DNA of 64,000 nucleotides. It comes from an uncultured Ignavibacteriota bacterium (GTDB taxonomy: Bacteria; Bacteroidota; Ignavibacteria; UBA10030; UBA8401). Both the position numbers and the translations under genes were made by a program. The stretch spans positions 56,681 through 120,680 of the forward strand of contig CAISDA010000059.1 of NCBI GenBank assembly GCA_903884005.1, in the 5' to 3' direction. Under the pieces are notes generated by a model. The model searched no databases. It was not told the DNA's origin and saw nothing but the letters and a program-made list of their open reading frames with translations. Positions 20,165 to 30,623 of the stretch are shown piece by piece (position 1 is the first letter of the stretch; each line of letters begins with the position of its first letter).

Positions 20165-20987
20165 CCGATCGATCAACGCTGCGCTGCCGCTGCACTTCAT
20201 AGAGGAAAACGGCGCTTGCACAGGCGACATTGAATGAATTGAATCCGTCGCGCATGGGTATGCGGACGGATTCGTCGCAGATGGCCAGTACCTCGTCTGA
20301 AATGCCCGATCCCTCGCTGCCCAGCACGATGCAGCATGGACCAGTGAACGATGCATCGGTAATATCGATCGTTTCATCATGGGCGTCGGCCGCAACAAGG
20401 CGTATCCCTTTTTCCTTTACTCTCAAGAGCATCGCCGAGAGCGCAGGGCTCGAAACGATCGGCAGACGGAAAATATTCCCCATTGAATTTCTCACCGACC
20501 TCCGCAAATACGGGTCGCACGACGAATCGCTCGTGAGCAGCGCATCGACCCCGAACCCGGCGCAATTGCGTATGATGACCCCCATGTTTTCGGCGTTCAT
20601 GATCCCGTCCACCGCGAGCAACAACGGCGGATGGTCCACTGCGAGCAGCAGGGTGTCGACGGACTGCGGCTTCGGGATCTTTCCCAATGCCATGACGCAT
20701 TTATGAAGGTTGTGCCCGACGATCGATTGCATCAGCGCTTCTTCGGCAATGAACACATCGATGAGGTCCTGGTTGCGCTCAAGCAGCGGCTGTACCTGTG
20801 CATACCACTGGGGCGAGAGGAGGACCGAAATAATGCGGACGTTGCTTTCGAGCATCCGGCGTACGACTTTGTCTCCTTCGGCAATGAAAATGCCCTGTTG
20901 CTGATGTTCGAGGGGGCGTTTCAATGTTCGGTACGGTTCGAGCGGAGGAATTCCGAGCGACGCGGCATGGCGTACTGATGCGATCAT
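20142..20987 (-). CDS. TrmH/SpoU-family RNA 2'-O-methyltransferase (alternative start 21017)
   Basis: NAENMGVIIRNCAGFGVDALL, IVLGSEGSGIS, IPMRDGFNSFNVACASAVFLYE. Confidence 0.93.
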   Translation of the reverse strand: MIASVRHAASLGIPPLEPYRTLKRPLEHQQQGIFIAEGDKVVRRMLESNVRIISVLLSPQWYAQVQPLLERNQDLIDVFIAEEALMQSIVGHNLHKCVMALGKIPKPQSVDTLLLAVDHPPLLLAVDGIMNAENMGVIIRNCAGFGVDALLTSDSSCDPYLRRSVRNSMGNIFRLPIVSSPALSAMLLRVKEKGIRLVAADAHDETIDITDASFTGPCCIVLGSEGSGISDEVLAICDESVRIPMRDGFNSFNVACASAVFLYEVQRQRSVDRSVMPVTHR

Positions 20988-21156
20988 AATAGTTGATATA
21001 TGTAGTGGCCGGGACACGGTGTCCGCGTGTCTCCGGCAATGAACACAAAGGCGCGATTCTTGGAAGTCAGAAAAAAGTTTGCTATCTTTCTTTCACTGTT
21101 CGCCCTGTGCGATTTTTTTTTGTACACATTATTTCGTCTCTAATCGATTCCAGACA

Positions 21157-22599
21157 ATGGACAATGTTCGAGTGCGTTTTGCGCCGAGTCCGACCGGCTA
21201 TCTTCATGTCGGCGGTTTACGAACGGCGCTCTATAATTATCTTTTTGCGAAGCGGAACAACGGCACTTTCATTCTGCGTATAGAAGATACGGATCAATCA
21301 CGGAAAGTGGAAGGCGCCGTTGAAAATTTAATTTCATCGCTCACATGGGCCGGCGTCGAGTTCGACGAGGGGCCGGGCAAGGAAGGGGCCTTCGGTCCGT
21401 ACGTGCAATCGCAGCGCCTGCATCATTATTGGTGGCAGACGCAGCAATTGGTCGACGCGGACAAGGCGTATTGCTGCTTCTGCACGCCCGAACGGCTCGA
21501 AAAGGTTCGCGAGCAGCAGATCGCCGAAAAAAAATCAATTACCTACGACCGCCTCTGCAGGGAGATCCCGCAGACTGAGGCCCGCAAACGCGTCGAAGCG
21601 GGCGAGCCCTATGTTGTCCGCATGAAGGTGCCGCTCGAGGGCGAAGTGACGTTCGACGACATGATACGCGGTACGGTGACGATCGCCAATGCCATCCTGG
21701 ACGATCAGGTTCTCCTTAAGACGGACGGGTATCCGACGTATCACCTCGCTGTTGTTGTGGACGATCATGCCATGCAGATCAGCCATGTGATCCGGGGAGA
21801 GGAATGGCTGCCGAGTACGCCGAAGCATGTGCTGCTGTACCAATTTTTCGGATGGGACTTGCCCGTGTTCGCACACCTGCCGCTGCTCCTCAATCCGGAC
21901 GGCAGCAAGCTCAGCAAGCGTCAGGGCGATGTCGCCGTTGAGGATTATCGGACGAAGGGGTATCTGAAAGAGGCGCTCGTGAATTTCATTGCGTTCCTCG
22001 GATGGAATCCCGGAGACACACGCGAGATTTTTTCGCTCCAAGAATTGGTGAATGAATTCTCGTTCGAGCGCGTCGGTAAATCGGGCGCCGTGTTCAATAT
22101 CGATAAATTGAACTGGCTCAATCAGCAGCACATCCGTTTGAAAACGGAAGACGAACTGCTCGTGACGGTGAAACCGATGCTTGCCGAAAAGGGATGGACG
22201 GGATTGCCGGATGACTATCTGAAGCGTGTCATCGCTCTTCTGAAGGACCGCATCACGGTGATGCCCGATTTTACGACCGAGTGCACGTTCTTTTACGAGG
22301 ATCCGAAGAGTTTCGATGAAAAGGGACGCGCCAAAAACTGGGGCGCGGACACCGCCGGGCATCTTTCCGTGATCATGGAAAAATATGCGGCGTGCGAAGA
22401 CTTCACCGCCGCAACAACGGAACAGCTCCTGCGAGCGGCGGCCGAGGAACTGCACGTCAGTGCGGGGAAGTTGATACACCCCGTGCGCCTGGCTGCCACC
22501 GGAGTGTCTCTCGGGCCGAGCTTGTTTCATGTGCTGGAAGTATTGGGAAAAGAGACGACACTGCGCCGCATGACATATGCGATCGAGACGCTGGGATAA
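21157..22599 (+). CDS. gltX: Glutamate--tRNA ligase
   Basis: VRVRFAPSPTGYLHVGGLRTALYN (HIGH-like), EDTDQSR, LLLNPDGSKLSKRQG (KMSKS-like). Confidence 0.98.
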   Translation: MDNVRVRFAPSPTGYLHVGGLRTALYNYLFAKRNNGTFILRIEDTDQSRKVEGAVENLISSLTWAGVEFDEGPGKEGAFGPYVQSQRLHHYWWQTQQLVDADKAYCCFCTPERLEKVREQQIAEKKSITYDRLCREIPQTEARKRVEAGEPYVVRMKVPLEGEVTFDDMIRGTVTIANAILDDQVLLKTDGYPTYHLAVVVDDHAMQISHVIRGEEWLPSTPKHVLLYQFFGWDLPVFAHLPLLLNPDGSKLSKRQGDVAVEDYRTKGYLKEALVNFIAFLGWNPGDTREIFSLQELVNEFSFERVGKSGAVFNIDKLNWLNQQHIRLKTEDELLVTVKPMLAEKGWTGLPDDYLKRVIALLKDRITVMPDFTTECTFFYEDPKSFDEKGRAKNWGADTAGHLSVIMEKYAACEDFTAATTEQLLRAAAEELHVSAGKLIHPVRLAATGVSLGPSLFHVLEVLGKETTLRRMTYAIETLG

Positions 22600-22730
22600 C
22601 ATCCGGCAGGATGTTCGGCGGCAGTGTAACGTTATACCGCTGTGTAAAGCAGTGATCGCACACAATTCCGTGTCATGCCGGAGCGAGATCCACTCGTTCG
22701 GGGCTGACTGGGAAGAGATGAGAACAGGAA

Positions 22731-23105
22731 ATGCGTACACTCGATATCATCAGGCTTCAGAATGCCGTGTTCTATGCCTACCACGGCGTGCTGAAAGACG
22801 AACAGACGAACGGCGGAAAATTTGAAGTCGATGTGGAACTTCATGCCGACCTCACAGCGGCGCGCACGACGGATTCGCTTCACCACACGGTGAATTACGA
22901 ACAGGCCTATGCCGTCATTAAGAAGGCCGTGATGGAAAAAAAATATTATCTTATCGAAGCCGTCGCTCATTCCATCGGGCAGACGCTGCTGAGGGAATTT
23001 CCGATCGTGGAAAAGGTCACCGTCCGTGTCCGGAAGCCGGGTGCTCCCGTGCATGGGGTGCTGGACACCATTGAAGTGGAAATTGAGTCGGCGCGAAAAG
23101 AATGA
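22731..23105 (+). CDS. folB: Dihydroneopterin aldolase
   Basis: LQNAVFYAYHGVLKDEQTNGGKFEVDVEL, DSLHHTVNYEQAY; overlaps folK. Confidence 0.93.
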   Translation: MRTLDIIRLQNAVFYAYHGVLKDEQTNGGKFEVDVELHADLTAARTTDSLHHTVNYEQAYAVIKKAVMEKKYYLIEAVAHSIGQTLLREFPIVEKVTVRVRKPGAPVHGVLDTIEVEIESARKE

Positions 23106-23623
23106 CGGAGCGCGTGTTTGTCGGGCTGGGCTCGAATGTCGGAGACCGATACAGGCATCTGTGCGATGCGGTGAAGGCGTTGAACCTCCTTCCCGCAACG
23201 CGTGTCGAACGGATGTCGTCGATCTACGAAACGGAGCCCGTCGGGGTTGAGGATCAGGATCCATTCTTCAACGCGGCGGTGGAACTCCGGACGTCGCTCG
23301 ATGCGACGGCGTTGTATCATTCGTTGAAATCCATTGAATGCGCGATCGGCCGCCGTCCCACGTTTCGCTACGGACCGCGCGAGATCGATCTGGATCTTTT
23401 GCTCTACGGATCGCGCTGCATCGATAACGAGTGGATCACCGTCCCGCATAAAGAAGTGCAAACGCGCCGGTTCGTGCTCGCGCCGCTGGCGGAAATTGCG
23501 GCCGACGTATGCCACCCCGTGTTCAACGTGACCATCGGTACGCTGCTTGAGAACTGCGGCGATCGGCATGAAGTATCAAAACAACAGATTCCACTCACAT
23601 CCGCTCTGCAGGACTTCTTGTGA
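23102..23623 (+). CDS. folK: 2-amino-4-hydroxy-6-hydroxymethyldihydropteridine diphosphokinase
   Basis: VFVGLGSNVGDRYRHL, SSIYETEPVGVEDQDPFFNAAVEL, IGRRPTFRYGPREIDLDLLLYG. Confidence 0.96.
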   Translation: MTERVFVGLGSNVGDRYRHLCDAVKALNLLPATRVERMSSIYETEPVGVEDQDPFFNAAVELRTSLDATALYHSLKSIECAIGRRPTFRYGPREIDLDLLLYGSRCIDNEWITVPHKEVQTRRFVLAPLAEIAADVCHPVFNVTIGTLLENCGDRHEVSKQQIPLTSALQDFL

Positions 23624-24279
23624 TACGTTATCCGTCGGATATCCGGTATATCGCCATCGAAGGCGTGATAGGCGCCGGCAAAACATCGTTGGTGCAGCTG
23701 CTCACCGAGCGCTTGAATGCCAAATGCGTGTTCGAAAAATTTGAAGAGAACCCGTTTCTGGAACGCTTCTACACGGAACCGGAGCGGTTTGCTTTTCAGA
23801 CGCAAATATTTTTTCTGCTGAGCCGGTACCGGCAGCAACAGGAATTATTCCAGGCCGATTTGTTCCATTCCATCGTGATCTCGGATTATATTTTCGACAA
23901 GGATAAAATATTCGCGTATTTGAATCTTCAGGACGATGAACTGAAGCTCTATGATACGCTCGTGACGTCCATCGAAAAAAACGTGCCGAAGCCCGATCTT
24001 GTCGTCTACCTGCAATCGAGCGTCGACCGGCTCATGACGAACATCCGGAAGCGCGCGCGGTCGTACGAAGAGAACATGTCCGAGGAGTATATCAAGGAAT
24101 TGAATGAAGCGTACAATTACTTCTTCTTCCGCTATAAAACCTCGCCGCTGCTCATCGTGAACGCAACGGAGATTGATTTTGTGAACAACCCCGAACATTT
24201 TGAGGACCTGTGCGAACAGATCTTCAAACAGGATAAACCGCCGGTCGAATATTACAACCCGGCAATTCGCAAGAAATGA
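23620..24279 (+). CDS. Deoxynucleoside kinase
   Basis: YIAIEGVIGAGKTSLVQLL, EKFEENPFLERFY, DYIFDKDKIFAYLNL, YLQSSVDRLMTNIRKRAR; GTGA overlap with folK. Confidence 0.92.
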   Translation: MIRYPSDIRYIAIEGVIGAGKTSLVQLLTERLNAKCVFEKFEENPFLERFYTEPERFAFQTQIFFLLSRYRQQQELFQADLFHSIVISDYIFDKDKIFAYLNLQDDELKLYDTLVTSIEKNVPKPDLVVYLQSSVDRLMTNIRKRARSYEENMSEEYIKELNEAYNYFFFRYKTSPLLIVNATEIDFVNNPEHFEDLCEQIFKQDKPPVEYYNPAIRKK

Positions 24280-24289
24280 GTTTGTTGTC

Positions 24290-24496
24290 ATGGTGCTCTT
24301 CGATATTTTGTTGGTTGTCATCGTCACCTATATTGTCGCGAAAGTCTTCGGCGTCATCATCCAATTCATACGCATCGTCATGAAATTCGCGAAGCCCGAC
24401 CAGCCGACAGCGGGCCGCACCGCGCGGGGTAAGTCTCCGATGCCGTACAACAACGTGGAAGACGTCGATTACGAAGACATCACCGATAAGAAATAA
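24290..24496 (+). CDS. Small membrane protein (DUF4834-like)
   Basis: 69 aa, N-terminal TM, C-term YNNVEDVDYEDITDKK. Confidence 0.65.
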   Translation: MVLFDILLVVIVTYIVAKVFGVIIQFIRIVMKFAKPDQPTAGRTARGKSPMPYNNVEDVDYEDITDKK

Positions 24497-24511
24497 CATC
24501 AGGACCCAAGC

Positions 24512-25636
24512 ATGTATTCCGCAGAACTGTTCGTGAAACGACTGCTCATCCGCATATTTCACCGTTGGGCGGTGCGCCCGTTCTGCGCGCCGATGGATGT
24601 GCCGCTTGCTTCTCTCAAGCGGATCCTTGTTGTGCGCCAGCACGATCAGATGGGGGACCTGCTGATCTCGACGCCTGCCGTCAGGGCGCTGCGTCTCCGC
24701 TTTCCCGATGCGTTCATCGCCGTTGTGGTGCGCGATTATACCAGGGCAATGATGGAAAACAACCCGAACATCGACCAACTCATCATCTTCCATGATCAGT
24801 TGAAGAATTGGTCGTGGGCCGAAGCCAAAAAATTCTGGAACGAACTGCGGGGCGGCGGCGGATTCGATTGCGCGATCGTCCTGAACACGGTGTCCCGCTC
24901 GTTTTCATCGGATCTCATCGCGCTCCTGAGCCGTGCGCGGTACATCGTCGGGCCCGATCACATACGGCAGGACACGGCGCTCCCGGAGAAGATCTATAAC
25001 GTCTCCGCGCACCGCGACCCGAAGAAAAAAACCGAGATCGAATACAATCTCGACGTGGTCGGCGTGCTCGGCGCTGTTCCCGATTCGCTTGAGTACGACC
25101 TTGTGCCGACGAATGGGGAACGCATGGAGGCGGAAAACATCTTCTCCTCGCTCTCGATACCTAAAGGGAAGACCGTCATCGGCGTCCATTTCGGAACGCT
25201 CTTGATCACGCGTCGCTATCCCGTTGAAATGCTCGCCGGGGTGATCGATGCGATGATCGAAAAATTCGATGCGGAGATCGCGCTCATCGTCGGCCCGAAC
25301 GAGGTCGAGTTGCGGAAGTATCTGCTGACGCTTTTGCACCACCGCGTGTATGCGGCGCCGCTCATGCCCATCCGTGTGAGCGCCGCATTCATGAATCACC
25401 TCGATCTGTTCGTCGGGAATGATACGGGCACACTCCATATCGCTTCGGCCCGGCGCGTTCCGACCGTGACATTGTACGGTCCGACCGATCCTACAATATG
25501 GAAGCCGCCCCACGCGCGCCATTTTGCCGTCATCGCTGCCGACCGGGTCATCACATCGATAACGCTCGAACAGGCGATGGCCGTTATTGCAGAGGCCCTT
25601 GAGTATGCCGCCGCACACAGGCACGAAAGACCGTAA
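24512..25636 (+). CDS. Glycosyltransferase family 9 (LPS heptosyltransferase-like)
   Basis: ILVVRQHDQMGDLLISTPAVRALR, LFVGNDTGTLHIASARRVPTVTLYGPTDP. Confidence 0.92.
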   Translation: MYSAELFVKRLLIRIFHRWAVRPFCAPMDVPLASLKRILVVRQHDQMGDLLISTPAVRALRLRFPDAFIAVVVRDYTRAMMENNPNIDQLIIFHDQLKNWSWAEAKKFWNELRGGGGFDCAIVLNTVSRSFSSDLIALLSRARYIVGPDHIRQDTALPEKIYNVSAHRDPKKKTEIEYNLDVVGVLGAVPDSLEYDLVPTNGERMEAENIFSSLSIPKGKTVIGVHFGTLLITRRYPVEMLAGVIDAMIEKFDAEIALIVGPNEVELRKYLLTLLHHRVYAAPLMPIRVSAAFMNHLDLFVGNDTGTLHIASARRVPTVTLYGPTDPTIWKPPHARHFAVIAADRVITSITLEQAMAVIAEALEYAAAHRHERP

Positions 25637-25751
25637 AAAACGGTTACTACTGTCAGCCGATGATCGGGGAGCAGAACGCGCCTCAAATCACTGTCCTGAG
25701 GTTGTCAACGTGACTGTGCCAAGAATCTTCATGCACATGACAAAAATTACA

Positions 25752-25870
25752 GTCATCCAGAGCGAAGCGAAGGATCTAAAATGGTGATCGCCAGGAGCAG
25801 CTCTGAATCGATGCTGCCTGTTGTCGTATGCCTGTTAGATTCTTCGGTCGCTTCGCTCCTTCAGAATGAC
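25752..25870. repeat. Dispersed intergenic repeat family B, copy 1
   Basis: gtcatccagagcgaagcgaaggatct ... agattcttcggtcgcttcgctccttcagaatgac; inverted ends. Confidence 0.8.
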
Positions 25871-25908
25871 GGGTTTTTATAGTATGAAAAGCGGTTGGAA
25901 TTATTTAG

Positions 25909-26487
25909 GTGGTGCACAAAAATCAGAAAAGGAAATATCCTGTGGATGAAAAATTGAAAATTCTCGATATCGGCTGCGGTCCCCACAGCAAAAAACCGGG
26001 ATCCATCGGCCTGGACATACGGCCCTCGCCCAATGTCGACGTGGTCCACGACCTGGATGTGTATCCGTATCCGTTTAAGGATAACGAGTTCGACTACATT
26101 GAAATGTCGCACATCATCGAACATGTCCAGCGTCCGCTGGACCTGATGAACGAGGTGCTGCGGATCTCCAAGAACGGCGCCACGATCAGGATCATCACGC
26201 CTCACTACACCTCGCAGATGTCTTACGGCGACATGGAACACTTTCACCATTTCGGCTACGTGACATTCACGAACCTGCAGAATTCAGGGCGGTTCAAATT
26301 GAAAAAGCACAAGCTGTATTTCACTGACCTGTATAAAGTGTTCGGCATCAGCCTGCTGGCAAACCTCTTTCCGAGACGATGGGAAAAATATCTGAGCTTT
26401 ATTTTTCCGGCAATGTATGTGGAAGTGTTTCTGGAAGCGGTCAAGACCGATGGCGCCAACGACTTCAAAGAGAAATACATCTACTAA
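25909..26487 (+). CDS. Class I SAM-dependent methyltransferase
   Basis: LKILDIGCGPHSKKPGSIGLDIRPSPNVDVVHDLD; IEMSHIIEHVQRPLDLMNEVLRISKNGA. Confidence 0.9.
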   Translation: MVHKNQKRKYPVDEKLKILDIGCGPHSKKPGSIGLDIRPSPNVDVVHDLDVYPYPFKDNEFDYIEMSHIIEHVQRPLDLMNEVLRISKNGATIRIITPHYTSQMSYGDMEHFHHFGYVTFTNLQNSGRFKLKKHKLYFTDLYKVFGISLLANLFPRRWEKYLSFIFPAMYVEVFLEAVKTDGANDFKEKYIY

Positions 26488-26546
26488 CAGTGGCCGCGTG
26501 AATGAAGGGCGAGTGGTATCAAGCTGCAACTGAATGAGGATATGTT

Positions 26547-27494
26547 ATGCTGGTACGAACAACGGACACCGTTCCGCACAATCTTGCAGACGAAATTCTC
26601 CGTCTCAAAAACGAGTTGAATGCCGTCATCCTGGCGCACTACTATCAGGAATCGGAGATACAGGATCTCGCGGATTTCGTCGGCGACAGCCTCGAATTAT
26701 CGCGGCGCGCGGCTGCAACGGATGCCGACGTCATCGTCTTCGGGGGCGTTCACTTCATGGCCGAGACTGCCAAAATTCTGAATCCGCACAAACTCGTGCT
26801 GCTGCCGGACCTCGACGCTGGTTGTTCGCTGGCCGAAGGGTGTCCCGCACCGGCGTTCAGGCAATTCCGTGAATCGCATCCGGGCCATGTGGCGATCACG
26901 TACATCAACTGCACGGCCGAAGTGAAGGCCCTCAGCGACATCATTTGCACATCAAGCAACGCCGAAAAATTGATCAGGCAGATACCGGCGGATACGCCCA
27001 TCCTGTTTTCGCCCGACAAGAACCTCGGGGCCTGGCTGCAAAAGAAAACCGGGCGCGATATGCTGCTCTGGAACGGCAGCTGCATCGTGCACGAAACGTT
27101 CAGCGAGAGAAAGATCATCGCCCTGCAGCTGGAGCATCCCGGCGCCGAGATCATTGCGCATCCCGAGTGCGAGGCGTCGCTGCTGTCCCGCGCGGCGTTC
27201 ATCGGTTCGACCAGCGCGCTGCTGCACTACGTGCAGTCGAGCCCTGCGCAGGAATTCATTGTCGCGACCGAAGCGGGCATTCTTCACCAGATGGAAAAGC
27301 ACTGTCCGGGCAAGCGCTATTATCCCGCTCCGCCCGATGCCAACTGCGCGTGCAACGAATGCCCGCACATGAAGCGCAATACGATGGAAAAACTCTACCT
27401 CTGCATGAAGAACCGCACGCCGGAGATCACGATGGGCGAGGACCTGCGGCTTCGCGCGCTGAAACCGATACAGCGCATGCTCGAGATGAGCTGA
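26547..27494 (+). CDS. nadA: Quinolinate synthase
   Basis: [75 protein letters not shown]. Confidence 0.96.
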   Translation: MLVRTTDTVPHNLADEILRLKNELNAVILAHYYQESEIQDLADFVGDSLELSRRAAATDADVIVFGGVHFMAETAKILNPHKLVLLPDLDAGCSLAEGCPAPAFRQFRESHPGHVAITYINCTAEVKALSDIICTSSNAEKLIRQIPADTPILFSPDKNLGAWLQKKTGRDMLLWNGSCIVHETFSERKIIALQLEHPGAEIIAHPECEASLLSRAAFIGSTSALLHYVQSSPAQEFIVATEAGILHQMEKHCPGKRYYPAPPDANCACNECPHMKRNTMEKLYLCMKNRTPEITMGEDLRLRALKPIQRMLEMS

Positions 27495-27555
27495 TGCATC
27501 GAGTGCCAGTGCAGTATTCCTCCTTCGTAACTACTCAGCGTGCCATACAATTCGT

Positions 27556-27639
27556 GTCATTCTGAAGGAGCTCGAGCGACTGAAGAATCTTGCTGGCTGC
27601 TTACATGGTGCAAGATTCTTCGCTTGCGCTCAGAATGAC
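27556..27639. repeat. Dispersed intergenic repeat family B, copy 2 (degenerate extension to about 27702)
   Basis: gtcattctgaaggagctcgagcgactgaagaatct ... agattcttcgcttgcgctcagaatgac. Confidence 0.85.
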
Positions 27640-27763
27640 AGAGTACTGATGTCATATGCATAATGATTCTTGGCGCAGCCAAGATGAAACCTCAGAATGA
27701 CAGCTATTCGTGAATAGGTATGCTCACGAGTATTCGACAATAGCGGTTGAATCGCAGCATTGT

Positions 27764-27786
27764 AGGGCGGGATAGTATCTCGCCCT
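27764..27786. repeat. Palindromic repeat family A unit
   Basis: agggcgggatagtatctcgccct; flanked by gcagcattg as at 1401-1409. Confidence 0.8.
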
Positions 27787-27911
27787 CTTTTCATTTGTAG
27801 TTGAAATTCACATTTAGTATATTTTTTGAAATGCGAAGTTTTCTCTGGAAGAATGCCGAAGACATCCGTGCGGTTCTTCTCACGGTATCAAACATAAGGA
27901 CGTAGCGACTC

Positions 27912-29210
27912 ATGACTTCACGACTCTACATCGAGGATCTTTCCAACCACATCGGCGAACAGGTCACACTGGCCGGCTGGCTGTACAATAAACGATCGAG
28001 CGGAAAGATCCGGTTTTTAATTCTCCGCGACGGCACGGGACTCGTTCAGGGCGTGCTCGTCAAAAATAATCTTGCCGAAGAGATCTTCAACAAGTTCGAC
28101 GAGCTGACGCAGGAATCGTCCTTCCGCATGACCGGCACGGTACGCAAGGAAGAGCGCGCGCCCGGCGGCTACGAGATGGATGTGCAGAATGTCGAGATCA
28201 TTTCGATCGCGAAGGAATATCCGATCTCGCCGAAGGACCACGGCGTCGACTTCCTCATGGACCGCCGCCACCTGTGGCTCCGTTCGTCGCGCCAGCATGC
28301 GATCATGCGCGTCCGTCACGAGATCATCCGGTCTATCCGCGAATTCTTCGACACGCGCGGGTTCACGCTCATGGACGCGCCGATCTTCACGCCCGCGGCG
28401 TGCGAGGGAACGAGCACATTGTTTGAAACGGAATATTTCGATCTCGGAAAAGCATACCTCACGCAATCGGGCCAGCTCTACGGCGAGGCCGGTGCAATGG
28501 CATTCGGCAAGACGTACGTCTTCGGGCCCACGTTCCGCGCCGAGAAATCCAAGACACGCCGGCACCTGACAGAGTTCTGGATGGTCGAGCCCGAAGTCGC
28601 GTTCAACGACCTGAACGACAATATGGACCTTGCAGAAGCGCTGTTGCAGCACATCGTTGCGAATGTTTTAAAGAACCGCATGCCCGAGCTCACGTCGCTC
28701 GAACGCAACACGGCGTTCCTTGAAAATGTCGCGAAGCCTCTGCCGCGCATCACCTACGACGAGGCTGTCGCCATCCTCCATAAAAAAGGGCTGCCCTTCG
28801 AATGGGGCAACGATCTCGGCGGCACCGATGAAACGGTGATCTCCGAAGAATTCGACCGGCCCGTGATGGTGCACCGCTATCCGTCCGCCATCAAGGCGTT
28901 CTATATGAAACGCGATCCGGAAAACGAAAAGCTGGCGCTCGCAGTCGACGTTCTTGCACCCGAAGGCTACGGAGAGATCATCGGCGGAAGCCAGCGCGAG
29001 GATGATTATGACCTGCTCCTGGGGCGCATCAAGGAACACGATCTTCCTCAGGAAGCGTTCGACTGGTACCTCGACCTGCGCCGGTACGGTTCGGTGCCGC
29101 ATTCGGGATTCGGCCTTGGCGTGGAGCGCACGGTGTCGTGGATCTGCGGTCTCGATCACGTCCGCGAAACCATACCGTTCCCGCGCATGATCTATCGGCT
29201 GACTCCGTAA
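27912..29210 (+). CDS. asnS: Asparagine--tRNA ligase
   Basis: [96 protein letters not shown]. Confidence 0.97.
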   Translation: MTSRLYIEDLSNHIGEQVTLAGWLYNKRSSGKIRFLILRDGTGLVQGVLVKNNLAEEIFNKFDELTQESSFRMTGTVRKEERAPGGYEMDVQNVEIISIAKEYPISPKDHGVDFLMDRRHLWLRSSRQHAIMRVRHEIIRSIREFFDTRGFTLMDAPIFTPAACEGTSTLFETEYFDLGKAYLTQSGQLYGEAGAMAFGKTYVFGPTFRAEKSKTRRHLTEFWMVEPEVAFNDLNDNMDLAEALLQHIVANVLKNRMPELTSLERNTAFLENVAKPLPRITYDEAVAILHKKGLPFEWGNDLGGTDETVISEEFDRPVMVHRYPSAIKAFYMKRDPENEKLALAVDVLAPEGYGEIIGGSQREDDYDLLLGRIKEHDLPQEAFDWYLDLRRYGSVPHSGFGLGVERTVSWICGLDHVRETIPFPRMIYRLTP

Positions 29211-29396
29211 CGCCCGGGAATCGAATGGACAGAGGGCCGTTCATTTCGCACCGTAACAATTCTTCATCGTCATGCGTATGACAGACATTCTCGGCCGCGC
29301 TTCGGCACGGCTGCGGATGGAATTAATGTGTACCTCCTTATGCTGTGGCGCGGTCTGAACTCCGCGTCTGCAACCGTCACACAACCATCACACCCT

Positions 29397-30578
29397 ATGC
29401 TCACTGCAAAGAATCTTCGGAAAGAATTCGCGACGGTCCTGGCCGTCGACGACGTGTCGCTTGAGGTCCTGCGAGGCAGTATCTTCGGCCTGATAGGCCC
29501 CAACGGCGCGGGCAAATCCACCACCATCCGCATGCTCCTGAACATCACGGCCCCGGACAGGGGAGCGGTGTTCTATGACGGGAAGCCGTTCACGCCGGCC
29601 ATTCAAAACTGCATCGGCTACCTGCCCGAGGAACGGGGATTATACAGGAAGAACAAGCTGCTCGATACGATCGTCTACTTTGCCGGATTGCGGGGCATTG
29701 AATCCGCCGAAGCGAAAAAACGGGCAAAGGAATGGCTCTCCAGGTTCGATCTCTTGTCCTATGCCGACAGAAAAGTTGAAGAGCTCTCAAAAGGCAATCA
29801 GCAGAAGATCCAGTTTGTCATCTCGATCCTTCACGACCCCGCGCTTGTAGTGCTGGACGAGCCGTTCTCGGGTCTCGATCCCGTCAATCAAATCGTGCTG
29901 AAGGAAATATTTCAGGACCTGAAACAGCAGAACAAGGCGATCATTTTTTCGACGCATCAAATGGAGACGGCGGAAAAGTTGTGCGACGAAATTTGTCTCA
30001 TCGACCATGGGAAGATCGTTGTCGAAGGGACGCTCAAGAACGTCAAAAAACAATTCGGGCAAAACTCGCTCCACCTGGAATATAACGGCGACGGATCGTT
30101 CCTGCGATCGCTTCCCGAGGTGAAGTCGGCCACCATCTATGAAAACTACGCTGAACTTGTTCTGAATGATTCCGCAGGATCGAAAGATATCCTTCCGGCG
30201 CTGCTCGAGCGCCTGGACGTGAGGCGGTTCGAGTTCGTGGAGCCGTCCCTGAATTCAATATTCCTCTCCGTTGTCGGCGCCGACGAGACGATCAGGCACA
30301 GCGAAAAACCGGCTGCCATGGCGCACGCCGCGCCTGCCGTGGCGAAAACGTCGGCCGATCCCCGCGTGAAGAAGGCGCTCGTGTCGCTCATCCTCGCCGC
30401 CATTGTCGGATTCACACTTATTGGTGTGGAGGTGATGAAGCCGCATACCGACTGGTCTACACCGGCATTGATGGGGGGCGTCATTCTTTTTGCCGTGTAC
30501 CGATATATGAAAACCGTCAAGGATGTCACCGGCGAACTTGCTGCCCGGTCTGAACAGGAGAACGGCCATGCCCACTAA
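29397..30578 (+). CDS. ABC transporter ATP-binding protein with C-terminal two-TM extension
   Basis: GLIGPNGAGKSTTIRML Walker A, ELSKGNQQKIQFV signature, LVVLDEPFSGLDP Walker B; C-term LVSLILAAIVGFTLIGVEV...ALMGGVILFAVYRYMK. Confidence 0.93.
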   Translation: MLTAKNLRKEFATVLAVDDVSLEVLRGSIFGLIGPNGAGKSTTIRMLLNITAPDRGAVFYDGKPFTPAIQNCIGYLPEERGLYRKNKLLDTIVYFAGLRGIESAEAKKRAKEWLSRFDLLSYADRKVEELSKGNQQKIQFVISILHDPALVVLDEPFSGLDPVNQIVLKEIFQDLKQQNKAIIFSTHQMETAEKLCDEICLIDHGKIVVEGTLKNVKKQFGQNSLHLEYNGDGSFLRSLPEVKSATIYENYAELVLNDSAGSKDILPALLERLDVRRFEFVEPSLNSIFLSVVGADETIRHSEKPAAMAHAAPAVAKTSADPRVKKALVSLILAAIVGFTLIGVEVMKPHTDWSTPALMGGVILFAVYRYMKTVKDVTGELAARSEQENGHAH

Positions 30579-30623
30579 CACAACACCTGCTGCAGCACCG
30601 GAATCCATTGGAATAAAAACATC

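Noticed and set aside
21535-22740. 401-aa minus-strand ORF antisense to gltX
   Set aside because: Overlaps a confidently identified gene; composition (His/Arg-rich, no motifs) is typical of antisense frames in GC-rich coding DNA.
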